Shown here: positions 1 to 5,165 of the stretch, piece after piece
Position numbering within the stretch: position 1 is the first letter of the stretch
Layout of the letters: each line of letters opens with the position of its first letter
Source: Phycisphaerales bacterium
GTDB lineage: Bacteria > Planctomycetota > Phycisphaerae > UBA1845
Assembly (NCBI GenBank): GCA_030612785.1
Contig: JAUWNF010000285.1
Coordinates: 1 to 5,324, forward strand
DNA: 5,324 bases
Direction: 5' to 3'
Position numbers and translations under genes: made by a program
The notes under the pieces: model-generated
The model's database searches: none
What the model saw: the letters and a program-made list of their open reading frames with translations, nothing else
Told to the model about the DNA's origin: nothing

Positions 1-87
1 AAACGGATCGCCTATGGCTTTCACGATCTCGAATATTTCGCCCTCAAAGTCAAACAGGCCCTACCGGGACGTTTTGAGAGCAACTAA
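1..87 (+). CDS. C-terminal end of a transposase, probably ISL3 family (partial)
   Basis: The first reading frame is open from the left edge to a TAA at 85-87 and encodes 28 residues beginning KRIAYGFHDLEYFALKVK. The pattern basic-R-x-A-x-G-F-x-x-x-E-x-F-x-L-K/R resembles the extreme C-terminus of ISL3 (IS204/IS1001/IS1165-type) DDE transposases, where a Gly-Phe plus aromatic helix follows the last catalytic region. The catalytic residues lie outside the window, so activity cannot be judged. The gene is cut by the window edge, not visibly broken. A right inverted repeat of the element would be expected soon after the stop, but I could not identify one with confidence. Family assignment rests on a short tail from memory and is moderate. 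Confidence 0.6.
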   Translation, partial: KRIAYGFHDLEYFALKVKQALPGRFESN

Positions 88-110
88 ATTGGAGGAGAAC
101 CAACATAATG

Positions 111-160
111 TGGGACCGGCTTTCCAGCCGGTCATGAGACAGGCTACAAAACCTGTCCCA
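111..160. repeat. REP-like double-hairpin element with terminal TGGGAC/GTCCCA
   Basis: The 50-bp unit starts TGGGAC and ends GTCCCA, which are inverted repeats of each other. Inside lie two hairpins in tandem: a perfect 8-bp stem GACCGGCT/AGCCGGTC (114-121 with 126-133, loop TTCC) and a 6-bp stem GACAGG/CCTGTC (138-143 with 152-157, loop of 8). The two stems share the GAC(A/C)GGCT core, as in a REP doublet. Such short palindromic units are often scattered in bacterial genomes and mobilised in trans by RAYT transposases. It lies 24 bp beyond the transposase stop, so it could also belong to the end of that insertion sequence. Confidence 0.6.
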
Positions 161-335
161 AATGTTTTTCTGTTAGAGGCTCTTAGGACGGTTGGTAGCG
201 GACGAAGTCGTACAAGTGGGGATCCAAACGCCAATTGCGCTCCGTAGCCAGAGTCTTGTTCCTCCCCGCGGTTGACCTGATCACCACCGGCAAAACACGC
301 CATGCGCAACTCTCGGCGTTGCCTGTCGTTATGAA

Positions 336-408
336 AGCGGGCGACGCGACTCGAACGCGCAACAATTAGCTTGGAAGGCTAATGCTCTACCAATTGAGCT
401 ACGCCCGC
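336..408 (-). tRNA. tRNA-Gly (anticodon UCC)
   Basis: Read on the minus strand, all cloverleaf parts are present. The acceptor GCGGGCG (408-402) pairs with CGCCCGC (343-337). The D stem is GCTC/GAGC. The anticodon stem TTAGC/GCTAA encloses loop CTTCCAA with anticodon TCC at 375-373. The variable loop has 5 nt. The T stem GCGCG/CGCGT has one G-T pair and loop TTCGAGT. The discriminator is T (336), as is usual for bacterial tRNA-Gly. CCA is not encoded (TTCAT follows), so it must be added by nucleotidyltransferase. No strong terminator is seen downstream. Confidence 0.96.
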
Positions 409-420
409 ACAGCGGTCGTC

Positions 421-449
421 AGGATAACCACAAGGCGCCCCAGCGGCAA
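421..449 (-). promoter_or_regulatory. Predicted promoter of tRNA-Gly
   Basis: On the minus strand TTGCCG (449-444) is followed after exactly 17 nt by TATCCT (426-421). The -10 box ends 12 nt before the tRNA 5' end, giving a leader of only a few bases. Both hexamers match the sigma-70 consensus at 4 of 6 positions. The position and spacing favour a real promoter. Confidence 0.5.
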
Positions 450-595
450 GGAGCCTGCCCGGTGTCACCGACGTGTCGCCAGCGCCAGCGGCGGTGCTGC
501 GCTGCCTGGGTCGCGACGACACCGGGGGCGTTTTCGCCTGATGCCGCGACGATTCCCCAGCAGGGCGGGGCCCTGGTGAAAGTGGGCGTGAGAAG

Positions 596-613
596 GTGTG
601 AGTGTGAGTGTAA
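596..613 (+). repeat. Three tandem hexamers GTGTGA-GTGTGA-GTGTAA
   Basis: Three direct 6-bp repeats, the last with one change, sit 36 bp upstream of the -35 box of the structured-RNA promoter. This could be a regulator-binding array or simply slippage in a GT/GA-rich stretch. Only the repeat itself is directly seen. Confidence 0.4.
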
Positions 614-649
614 TCGGAGCAGAAACTCTTGCGCAGTCCAAAAAAGGGG

Positions 650-678
650 TTGATTTCGCACATCCGACCTGCTATATT
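650..678 (+). promoter_or_regulatory. Strong extended -10 promoter of the structured RNA
   Basis: TTGATT (650-655) is separated by 17 nt from TATATT (673-678). The base context TGC immediately before the -10 box supplies an extended -10 TG (670-671). A run of six A (640-645) just upstream of the -35 box resembles a short UP element. The expected start point is about 685. No credible reading frame with a ribosome binding site follows, which points to a non-coding product. Confidence 0.72.
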
Positions 679-684
679 CTCGGT

Positions 685-1043
685 AGTGGAGAGTAGAGAA
701 ACTAGGAGAGAGAGACCACGCGGCAGAGAGAGACGCGTATACACGCCGGTAACGTGGCCTAGCATCAGGCGAACGGAAATCGCTTTCAACCAGGTATGAT
801 GGACCTGCTTGTTGCAGTGCGTCGGTTTGTTCATGGTGCGCCTGTCCAAAAAGAGAGCCTGAGAGAGAGAGCTTGGGCGGCGCGCACACCTCCGAAAGAG
901 TGAGAGAGAGCACAAGGGAGAGAGAGAAGCGGGGCGGGCAACCGTCCCACCCGAATGAACAAACCGACTAGGCGGCTACCAAGCCTGGGTAGAAGGGGCA
1001 GTATGCGGTGTAGAGAGCCCGGATACTGCCTCTTCGCTTTTTT
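685..1043 (+). ncRNA. Predicted ~359-nt structured RNA with repeated GAGAGA loops (unrecognised class)
   Basis: The unit is bounded by an extended -10 promoter and a strong intrinsic terminator. Helices found by eye, in order: 702-706/758-762 and 716-720/753-757, contiguous on the 3' side with a 9-nt GA bulge (707-715); hairpin 735-738/743-746 preceded by a GA tract; hairpin 769-772/780-783 (loop ACGGAAA); hairpin 791-795/803-807; a perfect 14-bp long-range helix 821-834/955-968; inside it 835-842/879-890 extended by 844-849/873-878, whose apical loop holds two GA tracts; a 3-bp hairpin 900-902/911-913 with an AGAGAGAG loop; and a 7-bp hairpin 931-948 with a GCAA tetraloop. After it come hairpin 976-980/988-992 and the terminator. 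GA tracts lie at 706-715, 725-733, 852-857, 861-871, 902-910, 918-927 and 1012-1017, with a shorter interrupted pair at 689-700. Hallmark sequences of RNase P RNA, tmRNA, 6S and SRP RNA are not seen. Function is unknown. Confidence 0.65.
992..1043 (+). terminator. Intrinsic terminator of the structured RNA
   Basis: A 13-bp stem (992-1004 with 1023-1035, one G-T pair, core GGGCAGTAT/ATACTGCC) encloses an 18-nt loop that itself contains AGAGAG. It is followed by GC and a run of six T (1038-1043). The T run is on the plus-strand side only, so the terminator serves plus-strand transcription. On the minus strand, downstream of the converging lipoprotein gene, the same stem lacks a T run. Confidence 0.85.
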
Positions 1044-1047
1044 GCGC

Positions 1048-2601
1048 CTATCGAATCCGCCGATTCCTCAGCAAGATCAGGGCGTCATTGGTCAACCCGC
1101 TGCCGTCCGCACGGTCGAGCGTTCCGACGATGTCGCTTAAACCGTCGCCGTCGATATCCTCGATGAGCAGGCTGTTGACCACGGTAACGGTGCTTTCCTG
1201 CTGCGTCTGCTGCTGCGGATCGGTCAGGAGTTGGAGCAGGTCGGTGATACTGGCGCCGGGGTCCGCGGCGCTCGGATCGGCGTCGCTGTCGGGTGGGTTA
1301 TCGTCAATGATGAGCGCTTCTCCCCACTGATCAAATACGCTCAGCGCTTGCTGCGAACTGAACCAGGCAACCGCTCCCTCAGCGGAGATCGCCACTTCGA
1401 GCCGCCCGTCGCCGGTGAGGTCGCCCAGAGCCAAGGCGCGCGGTTCCCGGTCGCGAAACTCCGCCAGGGTGTACACGCGCCAGGGACTGCGTACGAAGTC
1501 GTAGGGCGGGAACGCGGGTGCCTGGAACCACTGCACCACCCGGCCGGTCGAGGAACGCGCCAAGATGTCCGCGATTCCGTCGCCGTCGAGGTCGCCGATC
1601 TCGATGGTATCCGCGCCGGTACTAATCTGCCCGACCGGGGCGTGTTGGCCCCACGGCTCGTACACTCGCGAGCGCTCCTCGAGGTCCAGCGGGTTGGGCA
1701 ACCACCGGACATTGGTACTGGCGGCGGTGGGATAGGTGCAGACCACGTCCCCGTCCCCGTCACGGTCCACGTCCAGAATTCGGCAGGCGCCGACTCCGGG
1801 CAGGTCCGCGTAGATCACGGCTCGGGTCCAGACGTCGGGATTACGTGCCCGTCCCGGTCCGGGATTGGCCCACAGGTCAATGGAGTTCAGTTGCGGATCA
1901 CCCTCCGCGGAGTTGAATGCCACAACAATGTCCAGACCATCGAGCCCGTCGATCTCACCCACTGCCAGCCCCGTGTACCCGCCCAGTTCGAGCGATTCCC
2001 CCTCGTCCCGACCGGCCAGAAATGAGTTGGTCAGCACCGTTGCGTCCCAAGGCGTGCCCGTTGCATCCCCGGGATTGTAGAAGATGGCGATGCCGCCTTC
2101 GACGGCCTCGTCGATCACTCCGCCGTTATCGGTGACGTCACAATCGTCGCGGGATTCATCGCAAGTCGCCACCAGCCCGGTGTCCTTGATCAGCACCACG
2201 ACGTCGAGGCGCCCGTCGTCGTCCATGTCGGCGACTTCCAGTCCGGCCACCCGGGCGATCGGCGTGGTGCCACCCAGCGGCACGGTCATGAAGGCGATGT
2301 CGCCGTTCGCGTTGCGGCGTTGCAGGTGGATCTGAACCGGCTGGGACTCGTTCCACGCACTGGCGAGGTCCATGAGGGAGTCCCCGTCGAGATCGCCGGC
2401 GGCGACGAACACCGGGCCGGCGGAATCCTCGCTGCGCGGGTCTATCTGCACGGCGGAGAAGCCGCTTCCCGCGACGCCGCGCTGCGCGAAGTCCGATCCC
2501 GAAGTGGCAGCGTCCTCGCTGATGTACATCGACTGGCAACCGAGGAATAAAATGATCCCGATCAGCAGGAATCCAAAACCGGTATGGGGGCATGCCTTCA
2601 T
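1048..2601 (-). CDS. FG-GAP/VCBS-repeat beta-propeller lipoprotein (downstream paralog)
   Basis: This encodes 517 residues from the chosen Met. An N-terminal hydrophobic stretch ends in FLGC with Cys22, a lipoprotein signal-peptidase-II type site, so the protein is probably lipid-anchored outside the cytoplasm. Seven Asp-rich loops of FG-GAP/VCBS type follow: DLDGDSLMD (70-78), DMDDDGRLD (125-133), EIDGLDGLD (216-224), DVDRDGDGD (277-285), DLDGDGIAD (337-345), DLTGDGRLE (394-402) and DIDGDGLSD (482-490). Between them are W-rich strands such as VVQWF, which suggests a seven-bladed calcium-binding propeller. No catalytic domain is seen, so a binding or structural surface role is inferred. A Gln/Asp-rich linker (about 443-471) is absent from the paralog. 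The start at 2601 is preferred because GGAG lies 9 nt upstream and the Cys then falls at residue 22, as in the paralog. The in-frame ATG at 2610 directly abuts GGAG. It is probably co-transcribed with the upstream gene, 53 bp away. Confidence 0.88.
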   Translation of the reverse strand: MKACPHTGFGFLLIGIILFLGCQSMYISEDAATSGSDFAQRGVAGSGFSAVQIDPRSEDSAGPVFVAAGDLDGDSLMDLASAWNESQPVQIHLQRRNANGDIAFMTVPLGGTTPIARVAGLEVADMDDDGRLDVVVLIKDTGLVATCDESRDDCDVTDNGGVIDEAVEGGIAIFYNPGDATGTPWDATVLTNSFLAGRDEGESLELGGYTGLAVGEIDGLDGLDIVVAFNSAEGDPQLNSIDLWANPGPGRARNPDVWTRAVIYADLPGVGACRILDVDRDGDGDVVCTYPTAASTNVRWLPNPLDLEERSRVYEPWGQHAPVGQISTGADTIEIGDLDGDGIADILARSSTGRVVQWFQAPAFPPYDFVRSPWRVYTLAEFRDREPRALALGDLTGDGRLEVAISAEGAVAWFSSQQALSVFDQWGEALIIDDNPPDSDADPSAADPGASITDLLQLLTDPQQQTQQESTVTVVNSLLIEDIDGDGLSDIVGTLDRADGSGLTNDALILLRNRRIR

Positions 2602-2610
2602 GTGCTTCAT

Positions 2611-2614
2611 CTCC
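2611..2614 (-). promoter_or_regulatory. Ribosome binding site GGAG deciding the start at 2601
   Basis: GGAG on the minus strand touches the ATG at 2610 with no spacing but is 9 nt from the ATG at 2601. The second is workable for a ribosome and the first is not. Confidence 0.55.
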
Positions 2615-2654
2615 GAAATCCGTTCATGTCACGTCGCGGGCGTCGCCGGCACCA

Positions 2655-4970
2655 TCATTCGCCATCCGCCTCGTCGCCGATGGTGTTGCGAAACCAAATC
2701 AAAGTGTCGTCGACCAGACCACTGCCGACCCGCCGATCGAAGGTGGCGACGATATCGCCGGCGCCGTCGCCGTCGATGTCGACGATTGTGAGACTGTAGA
2801 TCACCGTGCCGTCATCCTGGTAATCGGGGTCGGTGGGGTCGTCGGTGACCCCGTTGGCCTTGGTATCGTCGAGCACGAAGTTCTCGGCCCACGGTTCGTA
2901 TACGCTCTCGACGAGGCTGCCATCGTACCAGCAGACCGCTCCCCCGGCCGCCACGGCGATGTCATTGAACCCGTCGCCAGTCAGATCGCCGATGGCGATG
3001 CCCGCCGGCCGGCCGATATCGTATTCCGCTATGGTGTAGACCTGCCACGGAAAGTTGAAATGCGGTGGTCTCTGATCAGGCACGACGTCAGGAGGCGGGA
3101 AGATCGGCTCCAGATCGGCGGCCCCGGGATGCCGGAACCACTGCACCACCATCCCGCTATTCGAACGCACCAGCACGTCCTCGTACCCGTCGCGATCGAC
3201 ATCGCCGAGGGTGATCACGTTGGCGAACGTGTCGACGTGCCCGACGGGCCGGTGCTCCCAGCTCGAGTTGCCCTCGAAAACAGCCTCCGGCCCGCTCGGA
3301 CTGCCTGCACTGTGCGGAATCAGCGGATTCCGCGCCCAAGCGACGTTGGCGGTCATCCGGTCGGGATACGTGTAGATGACGTCGTTGTCGCCATCGAGGT
3401 CCACATCGGTCATCCAAACGTCGCCGGCGGTGGGCAGGTCCTCTTCGAGCCGGATCGGGGCCCAGAACCCGGAATTGACCACCACCAGATCCGACACCTT
3501 GAACGTGCCATCGCTGACGGTAATGCGGAAGCGCAACTCGGTTCCGTTCGGAGGTGCCTGGAAGTTGGCATTGGCGGAACCCGCGCCGTTCAGGCTCACC
3601 GTTTCACCGGCGACCTGGGTCCAAGCGTAGGTCAGATTATCGCCGTCAGGGTCGCTCGCTACGGCGAACAGTTCCACGTCAATGTCCCCCGCGCTGTCCT
3701 CATTAGGAACCACGGTCTGCTCCGGGCCGGCCACCACCGTAGGCGGCAAATTGGTCGGCGGTCCAACGATGACGTTGACGAAGTCGAAATCCGTCGCACC
3801 GCCGTGGCTCACCTCGAGCTTGAAGGTCAGCGTCGTCGGCGTGAGCGGGGTCCTGAAGGTGGCTTCGTCACTGGTGACCCCGGACAACTCGACGTCCGGT
3901 CCGGCATCCTGCGTCCAGAAATACGCGACGTTGCCGAAGATCGGCCCCAAGCCGCTGGCGCTGACCCGGGCAAAGCTCCCGCCCCCGGACAGGGTGACGG
4001 CTCCATTGGTATTGACCTGTTCCGGTCCGCTGGCTCGGGCAGTCACGGAAAGGGGTATCGACCCCGGATCTTCCGTGTTCTCCCCGCCGGGATTAAGATA
4101 AAGCACGATGCGGTTGATGGGGTCCGGATCGTCGCCGTAGTATTTACATACGGGGGGGTTATAAGCCACGACCACGTCCGGCCCATTGATCCCGTCGATC
4201 TCCCCCACCGTTAATCCGGTGTAGCCGTTGAGTTCCGGATAGGTGACGGCCTGTTCCACCCCCGCGTCACGCCGGGTCGGGCGCTGCGACCGCTCCAAAC
4301 GCACCTCCCGCCAGGCATCCCCATCGGTGATGTCCTCTACGTTCCCCGGGCTGAACAGGATCTGCACCTCGCCCATTCCCGCGCCACTCAACGCCGCGAA
4401 GGTATGTTCCTCGGGGATCGGACAGGCACCCACGGAGCCGGTCTCCTTGACCAGAATGGCCACATCCAACCAGCCGTCCTCGTTGAAATCCGCCATGTCC
4501 ACGTCGCCGATCACGGCGATCGGGTGGGTGCCCCCGAGGTTGACGGCGACGAAGTAAACGTTGTTTTCCGCGTCGCGGCGTTGGAGATGAATCTGCACCG
4601 GCTGACTTTGATTCCACCCCGTGAGCAAGTCCACCAGTCCATCTTTGTCGATGTCGAAGGGCAGTACGAACTTCGGGCCGGCGGACGACTCGTAAACCGG
4701 GTCGATCTGGACGGCCCGGAAGTGGCTCGCCGTTTCATCGCCATCTCCGGACCCTTCCCCCACCACGACCGGCGTGCCGTCGGGCACGTCGTGGCTGCCA
4801 TCGGCGAAAAACCCGCCGGCGGAACCGAATGGATCTGACGTGGAACTGGACGAATCCGGCAGCACGGTTCCACCGCCTCCGTCCCCGCCACCGGTGAACC
4901 CGCGGCAACCGACGACCACGGCAATACCTATCGGGCGAAGCGCTACTACACGCGTGAGCGATGACTTCAT
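2655..4970 (-). CDS. FG-GAP/VCBS-repeat beta-propeller lipoprotein with two inserted PKD-like domains
   Basis: This encodes 771 residues from the chosen Met. A signal segment ends VVVGC with Cys22 (lipobox) and is followed by a Gly/Ser-rich linker (about 27-60), so a lipid-anchored extracytoplasmic protein is expected. Seven Asp-rich loops occur: DIDKDGLVD (106-114), DFNEDGWLD (161-169), EIDGINGPD (257-265), DVDLDGDND (522-530), DVDRDGYED (590-598), DLTGDGFND (662-670) and DIDGDGAGD (731-739). Between the third and fourth lie two tandem Ig-like PKD/K319L-type domains (about 307-403 and 409-498), each with a Y-x-W-T-Q-x-A-G motif and a closing V-S-x-G segment. Outside this insert it aligns along its length with the downstream gene (shared SQPVQIHLQRR, GYTGL, VVQWF), so the two are paralogs. 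It is the first gene of the probable operon. Start 4970 is preferred over the in-frame ATG at 4985 because GGAG lies 9 nt before it. Ligand unknown. Confidence 0.9.
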   Translation of the reverse strand: MKSSLTRVVALRPIGIAVVVGCRGFTGGGDGGGGTVLPDSSSSTSDPFGSAGGFFADGSHDVPDGTPVVVGEGSGDGDETASHFRAVQIDPVYESSAGPKFVLPFDIDKDGLVDLLTGWNQSQPVQIHLQRRDAENNVYFVAVNLGGTHPIAVIGDVDMADFNEDGWLDVAILVKETGSVGACPIPEEHTFAALSGAGMGEVQILFSPGNVEDITDGDAWREVRLERSQRPTRRDAGVEQAVTYPELNGYTGLTVGEIDGINGPDVVVAYNPPVCKYYGDDPDPINRIVLYLNPGGENTEDPGSIPLSVTARASGPEQVNTNGAVTLSGGGSFARVSASGLGPIFGNVAYFWTQDAGPDVELSGVTSDEATFRTPLTPTTLTFKLEVSHGGATDFDFVNVIVGPPTNLPPTVVAGPEQTVVPNEDSAGDIDVELFAVASDPDGDNLTYAWTQVAGETVSLNGAGSANANFQAPPNGTELRFRITVSDGTFKVSDLVVVNSGFWAPIRLEEDLPTAGDVWMTDVDLDGDNDVIYTYPDRMTANVAWARNPLIPHSAGSPSGPEAVFEGNSSWEHRPVGHVDTFANVITLGDVDRDGYEDVLVRSNSGMVVQWFRHPGAADLEPIFPPPDVVPDQRPPHFNFPWQVYTIAEYDIGRPAGIAIGDLTGDGFNDIAVAAGGAVCWYDGSLVESVYEPWAENFVLDDTKANGVTDDPTDPDYQDDGTVIYSLTIVDIDGDGAGDIVATFDRRVGSGLVDDTLIWFRNTIGDEADGE

Positions 4971-4979
4971 GGATCGGTT

Positions 4980-4983
4980 CTCC
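4980..4983 (-). promoter_or_regulatory. Ribosome binding site GGAG deciding the start at 4970
   Basis: GGAG (minus strand) is 9 nt upstream of the ATG at 4970, the same spacing as in the downstream paralog. It overlaps the first codons of the alternative ATG at 4985, which has only a G run before it. Confidence 0.55.
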
Positions 4984-5017
4984 ATCCCCCGGCCTGGGTT
5001 GCGGAAGAGTCCGCGTA

Positions 5018-5045
5018 AGTTTACTGGGTTATCGGTTTATGACAG
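5018..5045 (-). promoter_or_regulatory. Possible promoter of the lipoprotein operon
   Basis: On the minus strand CTGTCA (5045-5040) and TAAACT (5023-5018) are 16 nt apart, each matching the sigma-70 consensus at 4 of 6 positions. A GCGGA/TCCGC hairpin (5001-5014) lies at the start of the predicted leader, about 20 nt before the GGAG. The matches are weak and other boxes are possible. Confidence 0.25.
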
Positions 5046-5165
5046 GCGCGACTTGTGACACGTCCGCAATCTGAACGGGCGCATTCCCGGCGTGTCCGCG
5101 AGCCGGATTCGGTGTTATCGGAACCGCGCAGCGCAACTTGCCGGGCAACGTCTCGGCGAGGTACC

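Noticed and set aside
88..185. Right inverted repeat and target duplication of the ISL3-like element
   Set aside because: Candidate motifs such as AGAGGCTCT near 175-183 are too short, and the left end is outside the window for comparison.
306..322. Hairpin GCAAC/GTTGC downstream of the tRNA as terminator
   Set aside because: Only 5 bp and no T run follows on the minus strand.
510..550. Stem-loop GTCGCG/CGCGAC with inner GGCG-TTTT-CGCC
   Set aside because: No promoter, T run or gene end goes with it. In high-GC DNA such pairings are frequent.
796..903. Plus-strand 35-codon frame starting MMDLLVAVRR inside the structured RNA
   Set aside because: No Shine-Dalgarno sequence precedes it, its start lies in a hairpin loop, and its arginine/glutamate-rich end is just translated GAGAGA. 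A dual-function RNA is not excluded but not supported.
379..915. Long minus-strand open frames through 379-915
   Set aside because: They run through the tRNA (ending in the familiar artefact AGVAQLVEH) and antisense to the structured RNA. No ribosome binding site or recognisable protein.
685..1043. RNase P RNA, tmRNA, 6S, SRP RNA, or a CsrB-like sponge
   Set aside because: The conserved RNase P core, the tRNA-like ends of tmRNA and the lengths of 6S/SRP RNA do not fit. GGA triplets number only about six, not more than expected for such purine-rich sequence, so a CsrA sponge is not favoured.
2592..4214. 540-codon plus-strand open frame and another of 264 codons at 1231-2025
   Set aside because: Both are antisense shadows of the Asp-rich repeats in the lipoprotein genes, whose high-GC codons leave few stops on the other strand.
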